Assembly: GCA_965215215.1 (NCBI GenBank)
Contig: OZ244043.1
Span: 372,001-436,000, forward strand
Direction: 5' to 3'
Length of the DNA: 64,000 nucleotides
Origin: CALDTK01 sp965215215
GTDB lineage: Bacteria > Bacteroidota > Bacteroidia > Chitinophagales > Saprospiraceae
The first letter of the stretch is position 1. Each line of letters opens with the position of its first letter. Of the stretch, positions 44,865 through 54,089 are shown piece by piece. The notes beneath the pieces were generated by a model. It ran no database searches. It had not been told where the DNA came from and worked only from the letters and a program-made list of their open reading frames with translations. Made by a program: the position numbers and the translations under genes.

Positions 44865-44900
44865 GGGCGGTTATGTTCGTTAACGGCTAATTAACCGCCC
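44865..44900. repeat. 9-bp inverted repeat in the E1/DUF1573 divergent gap
   Basis: GGGCGGTTA (44865-44873) and TAACCGCCC (44892-44900) with an inner CGTTAACG palindrome (44878-44885). It lies between two divergent starts, so it could be an operator; no factor can be named. Confidence 0.45.
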
Positions 44901-44939
44901 AATCGCCAGACCGGGTAAGCCTTCCGTATACTTGGGCGT

Positions 44940-44947
44940 TAGTTTTG
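44940..44947 (+). promoter_or_regulatory. -7 box of the DUF1573 gene
   Basis: TAGTTTTG, full match to TAnnTTTG, 29 nt before the ATG at 44977. No TTG at the -33 position. Confidence 0.5.
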
Positions 44948-44976
44948 TCGTACCACCCAGTAAACGATTCCTTGTC

Positions 44977-45477
44977 ATGAAAATTTCTCTCTCTCTTCTG
45001 TTTTGCGCCAGCGTTTTCGTCGCTCAAGCCCAGGATACATCGACCGAGTCTGCCGCCGCGGACGCCCCCGTCGCCGAAGCGAGCGCCGCTACTGCGAGTG
45101 GTCCGTCCATGATCTTCGAAAGCAGCGAGATCGACTACGGCACCATCGCTCAGAATAGCGACCCACTCCGTATTTTCAAGTTTACGAACGAAGGTACCGA
45201 GCCGTTGATCATCAAAGGCGCTAAAGGATCCTGCGGGTGCACCGTGCCGGTTTGGCCGAAGGAGCCAATCGCACCGGGCGAGGCCTCGAGCATCGAAGTC
45301 CGCTACGACACCAAGCGGGTAGGTCCCTTCCAGAAGACCGTCACGCTTACGACCAACGAGGCCGAGGAGAAGCACGTGCTCATGATCAAAGGCAAGGTCG
45401 AGCCAGAGGCCGCGACCGAGGATGCACTCCCCGAGGCGAGCCCCTCCCTGCTCGACGGGAGTGGTAGCGGCAAGTAA
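44977..45477 (+). CDS. DUF1573 family exported protein
   Basis: 166 residues from the ATG at 44977, which gives a signal peptide (KISLSLLFCASVFVAQAQ). After an Ala/Ser-rich spacer (about 20-45) comes one DUF1573 Ig-like domain: FESSEIDYGTIAQNSDPLRIFKFTNEG...GSCGCTVPVWPKEPIAPGE. The family is common in Bacteroidota envelopes; molecular role unknown. It is a single-gene unit bounded by its promoter (44940) and a strong bidirectional terminator (45496-45533). Confidence 0.92.
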   Translation: MKISLSLLFCASVFVAQAQDTSTESAAADAPVAEASAATASGPSMIFESSEIDYGTIAQNSDPLRIFKFTNEGTEPLIIKGAKGSCGCTVPVWPKEPIAPGEASSIEVRYDTKRVGPFQKTVTLTTNEAEEKHVLMIKGKVEPEAATEDALPEASPSLLDGSGSGK

Positions 45478-45495
45478 CGAGAGGCTTCCGCCAAC

Positions 45496-45533
45496 GAGAA
45501 AGGCCCGCTCTGCTAGCAGAGCGGGCCTTTCTC
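45496..45533. terminator. bidirectional terminator, perfect 38-bp palindrome
   Basis: A 17-bp perfect stem with loop CTAG, centred on GCTAGC; both exits read CCTTTCTC. Lies between the convergent DUF1573 and lipoprotein genes. Confidence 0.85.
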
Positions 45534-45535
45534 AT

Positions 45536-45931
45536 TTATTGCGTAGGTGGTGCCGGTACGAGTTGAAACGAGAAGCGCGTTCCGCTGATGATGGTGTGAA
45601 AGTCGAACGTCGAGTCGGTAAGTTCGGTGATGTCCAGCTCGGAGATAAGCGGATTGCCGAGTGTCGAGATCTTGTTCGCCCGCCTCTCGTACGGGAGTGC
45701 AATCGGCTCACCGGTCAAGTTGGTCGTCAGCTGGTGCGCCGTTGTATCGAAGGTGAAATAGGCCGAATCGAGCGTGTTGGTCCTTCGCCCACTCCGGGTT
45801 GCACGCTCTACCTGCCAAGTTCCTTCGACGCTCGCGGTGGGTTGCGGTGACTCACTCACGCAACCGGTATCGACCAGCAGCAGACCGAGACCTAAACACG
45901 CGAGCCGGCACCGGCGATGGGGATGAATCAA
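45536..45931 (-). CDS. small lipoprotein, lipocalin-like
   Basis: 131 residues from a TTG at 45931. No ATG fits: the only upstream ATG (46129) would extend 66 residues into the metallophosphoesterase gene. With TTG the product has a short basic start and a lipobox VDTGC (Cys24), then about 100 residues in beta strands (VEGTWQVERATRSGRRTN...DSTFDFHTI) like small lipocalin-type proteins. Function unknown. It lies 16 bp after the metallophosphoesterase stop, so probably co-transcribed, and ends at the shared terminator. Confidence 0.65.
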   Translation of the reverse strand: MIHPHRRCRLACLGLGLLLVDTGCVSESPQPTASVEGTWQVERATRSGRRTNTLDSAYFTFDTTAHQLTTNLTGEPIALPYERRANKISTLGNPLISELDITELTDSTFDFHTIISGTRFSFQLVPAPPTQ

Positions 45932-45947
45932 ACTCCTAAGTTTAAGG

Positions 45948-47177
45948 TTAGGCGGTCTCCAGGGTGAGTAGCGCAATTTCGGGCAAGATGCCCACTCGCC
46001 CCGGGTAACCAAGAAAGCCAAATCCCCGGTTAACGTAAAGGTGTTGGTTGCCGCGCGTGTAGAGTCCCGCCCACTGCTCGTAGATGTATTGACTCGGGCT
46101 CCAGCGAAAACCTGGGATCTCGACACCAAACTGAAAGCCGTGCGTGTGCCCGCTCAGTGTTAATTGAATATCGGGGCGGTTGGGTGACACTTGGGCATCC
46201 CAGTGGGTGGGATCGTGACTGAGCAGCACTTTAGTCGGTACGTGCTCGACCCCGATGGAGGCCTTCACAAGATCCCCGGTCCGCGGAAAGCGCGGGATGG
46301 TGCTCCAATTTTCTACACCGATTACGGCTAATCGCTCCCCGTTGATGGTCAGTACCCGGTTGTCGTTGAGCAGCAGGTCCCAACCTAGGTCACGGTGGTA
46401 GCCGTAAAGTTGCTCCCAATTTCTCCGTTTATCCTCCTCGGTCCAACCGGCCACGTAGTCGCCGTAGTCGTGGTTGCCGATGGTGGAGTAGACCCCGTGA
46501 GTGGCTTCAATCCGGGAGAAGAGATCGAGGTACGGTTCGATCTCCGGGGCGCGGGCGTTGACTAGGTCGCCGGTGAAAAAGGCCACGTCGGCACCGAGGT
46601 CGTTAATCGCGCGGATACCGTCGCGAATAGGATGTTTTCGGAAGAAGCTACCCGAATGAATATCGCTGATCTGTACGATACGTAACCCATCCAGCCCCGC
46701 CGGCAACCCTTGGATCGGCACCCGCACCGAGCGCAACTCGTAGCGGTAGGGATTGCGGATGATGCCGTAGGTGAGAATAGCGGCCGGCAAACCGCCCGCT
46801 ACGATACCGAGTTGCGTGAGGAAGCGGGACCGATCCGGCCAGAACGAGTCCTGGCTCCGAACACTCCGTAACGCGCCGGTGACCAGTCGCCTCAGATCGT
46901 CGATTAAGAAGAAAACGACGGCGAAAAACTTAGCCAGGTAGGCGATAAATAGTGCGGCCCGCACGAGTACGGTCAACCCTTTCGGCAGCTTCGGCTCGAC
47001 GTTAGTCGCTACGAGCACGAAATAACCGAGGGCCAACGCGGGTACCGACCACCACGCCAGCGACCAACCGAAACGCGCGCCCGAGCTCTGGTCGGACCAT
47101 AGCGTACGCAGTGCCAGGAAACCGTAGACATCGATCGTTAGGACGAGGAGAAGGGGGACGAGAAACCTGGGCAGCAT
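45948..47177 (-). CDS. membrane-anchored metallophosphoesterase (YkuE-like)
   Basis: 409 residues from the ATG at 47177; a GTG at 47234 would add 19 residues but the family starts at MLPRFLVPLLLVLTIDVYGF. Four hydrophobic segments (about 3-22, 35-55, 65-90 and 130-145) precede a calcineurin-like phosphoesterase domain with metal ligands DIHSG, GDLVNA, GNHDYGDY, LLSHDPTHWD and LSGHTHGFQ. Substrate unknown; related enzymes act on lipid-linked pyrophosphates such as UDP-diacylglucosamine or on nucleotides (not decided here). A small lipoprotein gene follows 16 bp later. Confidence 0.9.
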   Translation of the reverse strand: MLPRFLVPLLLVLTIDVYGFLALRTLWSDQSSGARFGWSLAWWSVPALALGYFVLVATNVEPKLPKGLTVLVRAALFIAYLAKFFAVVFFLIDDLRRLVTGALRSVRSQDSFWPDRSRFLTQLGIVAGGLPAAILTYGIIRNPYRYELRSVRVPIQGLPAGLDGLRIVQISDIHSGSFFRKHPIRDGIRAINDLGADVAFFTGDLVNARAPEIEPYLDLFSRIEATHGVYSTIGNHDYGDYVAGWTEEDKRRNWEQLYGYHRDLGWDLLLNDNRVLTINGERLAVIGVENWSTIPRFPRTGDLVKASIGVEHVPTKVLLSHDPTHWDAQVSPNRPDIQLTLSGHTHGFQFGVEIPGFRWSPSQYIYEQWAGLYTRGNQHLYVNRGFGFLGYPGRVGILPEIALLTLETA

Positions 47178-47320
47178 GCGGGGAAGATCGGCACCTACAA
47201 CCGGCGTCCACAGCTGAGGTTTCACGATTTTCACCGATGCGTGTCGACTGCGCTACTCGAGCCGTTGGGTGGATTGGTTTAGCTTCCCGACCTACCCGGC
47301 GGCCTCAACAACTACCAACT

Positions 47321-48979
47321 TTGAATTCAGTCAACCGATCTTCGATCGCTTTGCTCAGCGTGGGCACAGCAGTATGCTGCTTCAGTATAGCGTGCTCGGC
47401 GCAGGACGAATTCTCGCGCGCCGATACCCTGCGCGGATCTCTGCGCCCCACGCGCACGTGCTACGACGTCGTTCACTACGGACTCGATTTGGAGCTGCAC
47501 CCGAGCGACAGCACCGTCTCCGGCACGATCGACATCGCGTACCTCGGCGTACGCGAGTCGGACTCAATCCAACTGGACCTCAGTCGGTTGCTCGATATCG
47601 AGCACGTTCAGCAGGGTGGAATGCCCCTCGGATACGAGCGTATCGACAACGCGGTATTCGTAGCGTTGGCGCGGCCGACGCGTACGGGGGAGCTCGATAC
47701 GCTCAGCGTACGGTATGCGGGCAAACCCAAAATAGCCGTACAACCCCCGTGGGATGGGGGCTTGATTTGGGCGCGCGACAGTCTCGATCGCCCGTGGATA
47801 AGCGTCAGTTGCGAAGGCGCCGGCGCGTCGACCTGGTGGCCCAACAAAGACTACCTCGGCGACGAGCCGGATAGCGTCTCGTTCTCGCTTACCGTGCCCG
47901 ATGAGCTCACCGTAGTCTCCAACGGAAGGTTCGTGGACGAGCAGGATGCGCTCGGCGGCAAAACTAAGTTTAGCTACGCCACGAGCTACCCCATAAACAA
48001 CTACAACGTAACTTTTTACGCCGGGCACTACCTATCCTTCGGAGACACGCTCAACAGCCCTGACGTGGCCACGCCCTTGCAGCTGAACTACAGCGTACTC
48101 GATTACAACTTGGAGCGTGCCGAAGCACACTTCGCCGAGGAAGTAAAGCCCATGCTCCGGTGTTACGAAGGGTACTTCGGCCCCTACCCGTTTTGGCGAG
48201 ATGGTTACCGACTGATCGAAGCCCCCTTTCTAGGGATGGAGCACCAATCCGCCATCGCCTACGGTAACAATTACCAGCGCGGCTACCTCGGTGGGATGAT
48301 CCCGGACGATATGGGCTGGGACTACCTCATCGTGCACGAGTCCGGCCACGAGTACTTCGGCAACGCGGTGAGCGTGGCGGATCACGCGGAAATGTGGCTC
48401 CACGAATCTTTCACCACCTACCTCGAGGCGCTGTACGTAGAGTGTCGCTTCGGGCACGACGCCTACGACCGGTACCTCGCCGGACAGTTCCCGCTGATCG
48501 AAAACGCCGACCCTATGGTAGGCCCGCTGGGTGTAAATTTTCTGGACTTCCGTTCGAGCGACCAGTACTTCAAAGGATCGTGGATGCTACACACCTTCCG
48601 GAGCGCCGTACGCGATGACTCCGTGTTTTTCGATCTGCTCCGCGGCTTCTACGACGCAAACTTCCTGCGTGAAGGAGGTACCACCACCCAGCACTGGCTA
48701 GATTACGTGAGTTCCACACTGCCGGAATCAAACTGGGAACCCTTCTTCGAACACTATTTAACGGAGCCCAACCTGCCCGTACTACGCGTACGGCTCCGCT
48801 CGAATAAAGACGTAACCGCGCACTTCACGGGCGTCGATGGCCAATTTCACACGCCCATATGGGTAGGCGACGCCCGTTTCGACATCGGCACCCAACCCAC
48901 AACGCTTAGCGGTGTATCCGCATCGGACTGGGAGCTGTTCCGCCCACAGGACTACCTATTCGAGTACGACTCGAAGTAG
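47321..48979 (+). CDS. M1 family metallopeptidase, exported
   Basis: 552 residues from TTG at 47321, chosen because it yields a normal signal peptide (NRSSIALLSVGTAVCCFSIACSAQ); an in-frame ATG at 47237 would add 28 odd residues. The zinc site is intact: HESGH (near 338) with the third ligand Glu exactly 18 residues later (HEXXH-X18-E), and a downstream Tyr-rich region. The exopeptidase motif reads LGMEHQ rather than GAMEN, a variant I have seen associated with this phylum's M1 enzymes (from memory). A protease of periplasm or cell surface. No type IX sorting tail is seen. Confidence 0.88.
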   Translation: MNSVNRSSIALLSVGTAVCCFSIACSAQDEFSRADTLRGSLRPTRTCYDVVHYGLDLELHPSDSTVSGTIDIAYLGVRESDSIQLDLSRLLDIEHVQQGGMPLGYERIDNAVFVALARPTRTGELDTLSVRYAGKPKIAVQPPWDGGLIWARDSLDRPWISVSCEGAGASTWWPNKDYLGDEPDSVSFSLTVPDELTVVSNGRFVDEQDALGGKTKFSYATSYPINNYNVTFYAGHYLSFGDTLNSPDVATPLQLNYSVLDYNLERAEAHFAEEVKPMLRCYEGYFGPYPFWRDGYRLIEAPFLGMEHQSAIAYGNNYQRGYLGGMIPDDMGWDYLIVHESGHEYFGNAVSVADHAEMWLHESFTTYLEALYVECRFGHDAYDRYLAGQFPLIENADPMVGPLGVNFLDFRSSDQYFKGSWMLHTFRSAVRDDSVFFDLLRGFYDANFLREGGTTTQHWLDYVSSTLPESNWEPFFEHYLTEPNLPVLRVRLRSNKDVTAHFTGVDGQFHTPIWVGDARFDIGTQPTTLSGVSASDWELFRPQDYLFEYDSK

Positions 48980-48997
48980 TTATCTACAAAGGACAGT

Positions 48998-49348
48998 CTA
49001 GTAGTTGGTCTTCTCTTTGATACGCGCCTTCTTACCGACCCGATCGCGCAGGTAGTAAAGGCGAGCACGGCGGACCTTACCGCGGCGCAGCAAGGTGATG
49101 GAGTCGATGCTCGGACTCGAGTACGGGAAGATCCGCTCGACGCCAATCCCGTTGCTAATCTTGCGGACCGTAAAGGTCTTGGTCGCACCGGAGCCTTTTA
49201 TTTGGATCACACTACCGCGGTATTCCTGGATCCGCACCTTATCGCCCTCCACGATGCGGTAGGCGACAACGATGTTGTCCCCCGCACGGAACGCGGGATA
49301 ATTGGTCTCGCGCGCGAGCTGTTGCTGGACGAACTGGACGGGATTCAT
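48998..49348 (-). CDS. rplS: 50S ribosomal protein L19
   Basis: 116 residues, normal length. Seen: FRAGDNIVVAYRIVEGDKVRIQEYRGSVIQIKG, TFTVRKISNGIGVERIFPYSSPSIDSI and RRGKVRRARLYYLRDRVGKKARIKE. It sits at the 30S-50S interface. Its neighbours are not the usual rpsP-rimM-trmD; here it stands alone, 18 bp from the convergent M1 peptidase. A TACCTTCG box is at 49372-49379. Confidence 0.98.
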   Translation of the reverse strand: MNPVQFVQQQLARETNYPAFRAGDNIVVAYRIVEGDKVRIQEYRGSVIQIKGSGATKTFTVRKISNGIGVERIFPYSSPSIDSITLLRRGKVRRARLYYLRDRVGKKARIKEKTNY

Positions 49349-49371
49349 GCGACGGGTGTTTTAAGCGGCTG

Positions 49372-49379
49372 CGAAGGTA
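49372..49379 (-). promoter_or_regulatory. possible -7 box of rplS
   Basis: TACCTTCG on the minus strand, 23 nt before the ATG; the surrounding GTACCTTCGC 10-mer also occurs before typA. No clear -33 box. Confidence 0.4.
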
Positions 49380-49431
49380 CTACGAAGATTCGAAGCTTCG
49401 TGTGACCTGTTTTGGCGAAAGCCCCATCGAA

Positions 49432-51696
49432 TTATTGTAGCAGCGTGAGGTACCCCGTGAGCTGCTGAGGGCCGTCGAGGGCGGTGTAGTTGACGATATA
49501 GAGGTACGCCCCGGGCGGGGCGAGGCCTCCGTTGCGTTGACTGTAGCCGTCCCAGCCCTCCAGCACGTCGCTCGTTTCGAAAACCTTTTCGCCCCACCGA
49601 TTGAAGACCTGCAGCTCGAACTCCTGTAGGTAGCGCGTGTAGCCGGCCCCCAGGAAGCGTTCGTTGTTGCCGTCGCCGTTGGGGGTAAAGGCGTTGGGCA
49701 CCGCGTAGCTGAAATACGGCGCTACGCGTAAAAATTGGGTGGCCGTGTCGATGCAGCCGTTGCGGTGCGCGACGAGTTGGTCGATGCGGTAGCTCCCGCT
49801 GTCCGGAAACGTAAAACTGGGGTCGGTCGCACGCGAGGTGCCTAAGCTATCGAACTGCCAGGACCACGCGGCGGCCAATTGGCTTTCGTCCGTAAAGTTC
49901 ACAGTAGGCTCCAGCACGGTGAGCTCGGTGGGGACAAACGAGAAGCCGGCCTCGGGTCGCGGCTGCACGACCAATGGATCGTTGAGCTGCGTGTCCGCAA
50001 AACAACCGTAGCGCGACTCCGCGCTGAAGAAAACGCTGTAGCTACCGGGCTCCGCGTAGGTGTAGCTCGGGTTGAGCTCGTCCGAACTGTCGCCGTTCCC
50101 GAAATCCCAGAAAACGGTGTAGTCGGAACTCAGCAGGCTGTCGCGTTGCCCGAACTCGACCAGGGCGGGCGCGCACAGGCCGTCCGAGTTAGCGTCGATG
50201 TCGAGGGATCGGGGGGCGGGGAAGTACGCGATCTCGGCGGAATCGCGGCTCACGCAGTTGTTGTCGTCGCGCAGCTCGAGTACGATGTCACGTTCCCCCG
50301 CTTGGTCGTAGAGGTACGTGGGGTTCTCTTCGGTGCTGGTTCCACCGTCGCCGAAGTCCCACACGCGCGAGCTCACGGAGTTGGTACCGAGCGTGGTTAT
50401 GTCGCGAAAGGCGATCGGACCGTATACGCAGGTATCGAAGGTGTAGTCGAACTCCGCTTCGATAGGCGGGGCGAGTACGATGTTGAACTCCGCGGTATCC
50501 GTACAGACCAACCCGGGATTAGCGATCAGCTGCGCGGGGTACGTTCCGTAGCCGGGGTACCCTACCCTAACCGAGGACTCGTCGCTGGTCACGTCGCCCT
50601 CGGACGTCCCGAAGAAGGTCCACGCCACGGTTTCGATGAACTCCCTGCGACCGGATTCATCGACGACGGTGAGGGCGGTATCGCCGCACACCAAGATGAG
50701 ATCGGAGGAGATGCTGTCGGCTTCGTCGCCGGCGGCCGCGCGAGCGAAAACGGATTGATCGCAGGAAACGACGTTAAACTGGAAGTCACGGCGGGTCTCC
50801 CCCAACAGCTCACCATCCCGGTACTCTTCGACCGTGACGCAGACTACGTACTGACCGAGGGCCTCGGGGATGCCGCTGATGAGTCCCGTGGTGGCGTCTA
50901 TCGAGATCGGGTCGCTACCGGCCAGCGGGTTTTCGGCGGTAAACTGTTGATTGAACGTCACGGGAGCGTACGGAGGGGGCGACTCGGGATCGGGTGCGAC
51001 TCCGTCGAACGACCGATTACCGGGGGGGCTCTGGATATTCCCTCCCCCGACGTAAGGATCGCTGAAGCGATACACGAGCGAATCACCGTCCGCATCGGTG
51101 GCGCTGTGATCGAACGTAACCGGGAAGTTGTTGCAGATGACGAGCGGCGGGAACTTCGTGAACGTCGGTGACGAGTTGCAACTTTGCTGTGCTTCCGGGG
51201 AGATCGTAGCGAGGTACGTGGCGCCAGTGTTCTGTGGATCGACGATGTTCGCGATGAAATCCGTTCGGCAGCACCGCTGGTAGCTGATGGTGTAGCTTTC
51301 GGTGGAGCGGGGTAGCGTAATCTCCGTGGTGTATACTCCACGTTCGACACATAAGTTTGGCGGTATCTCCAAACAGGGATTATTAAAATTCAGTGATATC
51401 GGATCTACAATTAGATCCTCTTGCCCTATCGTCGATGACGTTCCTCGAAAAATCTCACCATCCCGGAATATGGTGTACGTGAACTGTAGGATTTGACCAT
51501 CCACATTCGGTACGTTGTCGAACTCCGCACCGGTTGCCGGACCACAATCCCGGTAGAGGTAAAACTTGACCCTGTAGCGAACCTCACCGTTATCGGCTTC
51601 CCCGAGGCACTCGTACGTCACCTCCCCACCTACGATGTGTTTTGCGCTCAGCGTACCTACCAGGAGGAGCGCGATGAAGGTGAAGAAGAAACGCAT
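49432..51696 (-). CDS. type IX secreted PKD-domain protein with type B C-terminal domain
   Basis: 754 residues. Signal peptide FFFTFIALLLVGTLSA, then KHIVGGEVTYECLG, a start seen in many large Bacteroidota surface proteins. An N-terminal region (about 20-330) includes cadherin-like ATDADGDSLVYRF and GLISGIPEALGQYVVCV. PKD-type repeats follow (WDFGDGGTSTEENPTYLYDQAGERDIVLEL near 440; WDFGNGDSSDELNPSYTYAEPGSYSV near 540; a third near 620). The end is the gliding motility-associated domain (VPNAFTPNGDGNNERF, VFNRWGEKVFETSD, GAYLYIVNYTALDG). Probably surface-attached; ligand unknown. A -7 box TAGATTTG is at 51758-51765. Confidence 0.93.
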   Translation of the reverse strand: MRFFFTFIALLLVGTLSAKHIVGGEVTYECLGEADNGEVRYRVKFYLYRDCGPATGAEFDNVPNVDGQILQFTYTIFRDGEIFRGTSSTIGQEDLIVDPISLNFNNPCLEIPPNLCVERGVYTTEITLPRSTESYTISYQRCCRTDFIANIVDPQNTGATYLATISPEAQQSCNSSPTFTKFPPLVICNNFPVTFDHSATDADGDSLVYRFSDPYVGGGNIQSPPGNRSFDGVAPDPESPPPYAPVTFNQQFTAENPLAGSDPISIDATTGLISGIPEALGQYVVCVTVEEYRDGELLGETRRDFQFNVVSCDQSVFARAAAGDEADSISSDLILVCGDTALTVVDESGRREFIETVAWTFFGTSEGDVTSDESSVRVGYPGYGTYPAQLIANPGLVCTDTAEFNIVLAPPIEAEFDYTFDTCVYGPIAFRDITTLGTNSVSSRVWDFGDGGTSTEENPTYLYDQAGERDIVLELRDDNNCVSRDSAEIAYFPAPRSLDIDANSDGLCAPALVEFGQRDSLLSSDYTVFWDFGNGDSSDELNPSYTYAEPGSYSVFFSAESRYGCFADTQLNDPLVVQPRPEAGFSFVPTELTVLEPTVNFTDESQLAAAWSWQFDSLGTSRATDPSFTFPDSGSYRIDQLVAHRNGCIDTATQFLRVAPYFSYAVPNAFTPNGDGNNERFLGAGYTRYLQEFELQVFNRWGEKVFETSDVLEGWDGYSQRNGGLAPPGAYLYIVNYTALDGPQQLTGYLTLLQ

Positions 51697-51742
51697 GCGA
51701 GAGACAAGTTACGAGTCCAACGCATGACGCGGGGGCTACGTG

Positions 51743-51750
51743 TACCTTGG
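51743..51750 (+). promoter_or_regulatory. possible -7 box of the Sua5 gene
   Basis: TACCTTGG on the plus strand, 21 nt before a TTG start at 51772; one mismatch to the consensus. The same octamer precedes the CotH gene at 63313. Confidence 0.35.
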
Positions 51751-51757
51751 GCGCAGT

Positions 51758-51765
51758 CAAATCTA
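51758..51765 (-). promoter_or_regulatory. -7 box of the PKD cargo gene
   Basis: TAGATTTG on the minus strand, full match to TAnnTTTG, 61 nt before the ATG at 51696. It lies in the gap to the divergent Sua5 gene if that gene starts at 51772. Confidence 0.5.
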
Positions 51766-51771
51766 ATTTTC

Positions 51772-52347
51772 TTGAATGATCTGTTTCAGCTCGGCGAAGC
51801 GCTGACCTCACTCGAAGCCGGAAAAGTTATCGTTTACCCGACCGACACCGTCTGGGCGATAGGTTGCGATGCTACCAATGCTGCCGCCGTGGCACGGGTG
51901 CTCTTTTTTAAGGAGAGAGAGGTGGGGGAAGGCTTGGTGTGCTTGGTCGACTCGATCGAGATGCTGCTCAACTTCGTACCCTACGTACACCCGCGCCTGC
52001 AAACGCTGCTGGAGCATCACCGACGTCCGCTGACCGTGCTCTACGACGGGCCGCAGGGACTGGCACCGGGGGTTGCAGGACCGAACGATACCGCCGCGAT
52101 CCGCGTGACGACCGATCCGTACTGCCGAGCTTTGATCGGTTCGTTCGGCAAGCCCGTTGTGTCGACCTCCGCCAACCGGCACGGTGAGCCCTACCCTGCT
52201 CAATTCGGTGCCATCAGCTCGGACGTACTGCAGGCCGCCGACTACGTGGTTAGGTACCGGCAGCGCGAGCGACCCGAAACGCCGCCCGAACCGAGCGTAA
52301 TCGCGCGCTGGAACGAGCAAAATGAGATTGAGCCGATCCGAAAGTAG
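51772..52347 (+). CDS. threonylcarbamoyl-AMP synthase (Sua5/YciO/YrdC)
   Basis: 191 residues from TTG at 51772. Makes threonylcarbamoyl-AMP from Thr, bicarbonate and ATP for t6A37 on ANN-decoding tRNAs. Seen: VIVYPTDTVWAIGCDATN, FFKERE, PRPLTVLY-type loop (HRRPLTVLYDG), TAAIRVTTDPYCRALI and PVVSTSANRHGEPYP. The upstream ATG at 51724 lies before a -7 box (51743) and would add 16 residues without family support, so I prefer TTG; this start is not certain. Ends 23 bp from the convergent S41 protease. Confidence 0.9.
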   Translation: MNDLFQLGEALTSLEAGKVIVYPTDTVWAIGCDATNAAAVARVLFFKEREVGEGLVCLVDSIEMLLNFVPYVHPRLQTLLEHHRRPLTVLYDGPQGLAPGVAGPNDTAAIRVTTDPYCRALIGSFGKPVVSTSANRHGEPYPAQFGAISSDVLQAADYVVRYRQRERPETPPEPSVIARWNEQNEIEPIRK

Positions 52348-52370
52348 AGATCCCGGGGAGCGCCGACTTA

Positions 52371-53948
52371 CTATTCGCGCGCGAGCAACTGCGGGGTACT
52401 GAGTGCCTCTAAACCAGCAGCCACGAAGGGATCGGCTTCCGCGCGCCCGCGCTCCGCTTCATCCTTACCGTCGCGTTTGGCGATGAGCGAATACCGGAGC
52501 TCCCGCTCGAAATCCCGGGAGAAGTACGCCCAATCAGCATCCTCGAAGTCGAGACCGATCGTCGCTAAATGGTCCCGCAAGGCCGGGAGGAGGGCCTCCG
52601 GTTCGAGCTCGTCGTTGGAGCGTTCGATCGCCTCGAAGGCGAACGGCTCGATGGCCCCGATGGCCTGCACGTAGCTCGGCCTCGAACGGCGCCAATCTTC
52701 TTTGACTTCCACGTCGGGAGCGATGCCGCCGCCGCCGTAGACCGGGCGCCCGTTAACGGTGGCGAACACCTGCGACTCGTCGGGCTCAGGCTCCTCGGCC
52801 ATGCTGCCGGCGCGATAGGCACCTTCGTCCTCGTAATCGCGCTGGATGGAACGACCCGAGGGGGTGAAGTAGCGGGATACCGTGATGTGTAACGCGCCCC
52901 CCGAACGCAGAGGGTACAGCTCCTGTACAAGCCCCTTGCCGAAGGAGCGGCGACCGACGATCACGCCGCGGTCCCAATCCTGGACGGCGCCCGCTACTAT
53001 CTCACTGGCCGACGCCGAGCCGTGATCTATCAGTACGACCAATTTATCGATGTCGAAAAACACGCGTCCCGTCGACTCGTAGTCTTTACGTGGACTGTGC
53101 TCGCCTTCGGTGTACACGAGGAGCTGCCGGGCATCGGGGAAGAACTGGCTCAAAATCTTAACTGCCTCCTGCAGGTAACCTCCCGAATTACCGCGTAAAT
53201 CCAAAATCAAATCGCGAGCGCCCTCCCCGACGGAAAGGTGCTCGAGCTGACTCATGAACTCCTCGTAAGTGTTCGACGCGAACTGGCGGACTTTGATGTA
53301 CCCGACCTCGTCTGTAAGCATTATCCCCGGCGGCACGCTCGGGATCGTCAGCCGTTCGCGAGCGAGCGTTACGGGAAGCAGCGCCCCCTTGCCCGGTCGA
53401 TATACCTCCACCGCGAGCGGACCCTCCGGCTGCGCGGCCATCCAAGCTTCCACCCTCGAGGTATTGAGTCCGCGACCGCTAACGGAAGAGTCCGCGATGC
53501 TGATGATGCGATCGTAGGCCTGCAGACCGGCTGCCTCCGCCGGGCCACCCGGGACCGCCGAGACGATGGTGAGCGAGTCCCGGACCATGATTACGTCGAC
53601 GCCTATGCCCGTGGTACGCCCCTCGAGTTGCCCCCGGTGCGTCTCGACCTGCGAGGCGGGGACGTAGCTCGAGTGAGGGTCGAGTTCCCCGAGCATGTCG
53701 TTGATGGCGGCCTCGACGAGGACTTCCCGGTCTATCGGATCGACGTACTTCGCCTCTACGTAGCGGATGATCTCCTCGACGGAGCTGATGCCCGAACCGT
53801 CGTCGAGCTCGCTGACGTCGTTGACGCTAACCGTTGGCGCGTTGGCCCCCTGCAGGCTTATCCCGGTGAGCAACCCGACGACCAACAGGCCCGCCCCCGC
53901 GAGGGGGAGCCAAACGAACCAACGTGGTTGACGGGGAGCGAGGGGCAT
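52371..53948 (-). CDS. S41 family C-terminal processing protease (CtpA-like)
   Basis: 525 residues from the ATG at 53948. One N-terminal membrane helix (WFVWLPLAGAGLLVVGLLTGI), a helical segment with LGELDPHSSYV, a PDZ domain (about 100-190), then the S41 core: GYIKVRQFASNTYEEF, DLRGNSGGYLQEAVKI, the nucleophile Ser in GSASASE (near 312) and the Lys in SFGKGLVQ (near 337). It cleaves periplasmic proteins from the C-terminal side; targets unknown. Divergent from the gene at 54090. Confidence 0.94.
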   Translation of the reverse strand: MPLAPRQPRWFVWLPLAGAGLLVVGLLTGISLQGANAPTVSVNDVSELDDGSGISSVEEIIRYVEAKYVDPIDREVLVEAAINDMLGELDPHSSYVPASQVETHRGQLEGRTTGIGVDVIMVRDSLTIVSAVPGGPAEAAGLQAYDRIISIADSSVSGRGLNTSRVEAWMAAQPEGPLAVEVYRPGKGALLPVTLARERLTIPSVPPGIMLTDEVGYIKVRQFASNTYEEFMSQLEHLSVGEGARDLILDLRGNSGGYLQEAVKILSQFFPDARQLLVYTEGEHSPRKDYESTGRVFFDIDKLVVLIDHGSASASEIVAGAVQDWDRGVIVGRRSFGKGLVQELYPLRSGGALHITVSRYFTPSGRSIQRDYEDEGAYRAGSMAEEPEPDESQVFATVNGRPVYGGGGIAPDVEVKEDWRRSRPSYVQAIGAIEPFAFEAIERSNDELEPEALLPALRDHLATIGLDFEDADWAYFSRDFERELRYSLIAKRDGKDEAERGRAEADPFVAAGLEALSTPQLLARE

Positions 53949-54089
53949 GGGGGCGACTAGTAACTCAACGACATAATAGATGTTTATACGACATTTACCG
54001 GCGACACGCACCCAAACCGTACAAATCTGCTACGAAATTGCGGAAAACTACGTTCCAACTGACGGCTTGATCTTTGTAATCTCGTGAAT

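Noticed and set aside
49879..51171. Open frame of about 430 codons antisense to the PKD cargo gene
   Set aside because: Same reasoning: no recognisable fold, opposite a gene with clear PKD and sorting domains.
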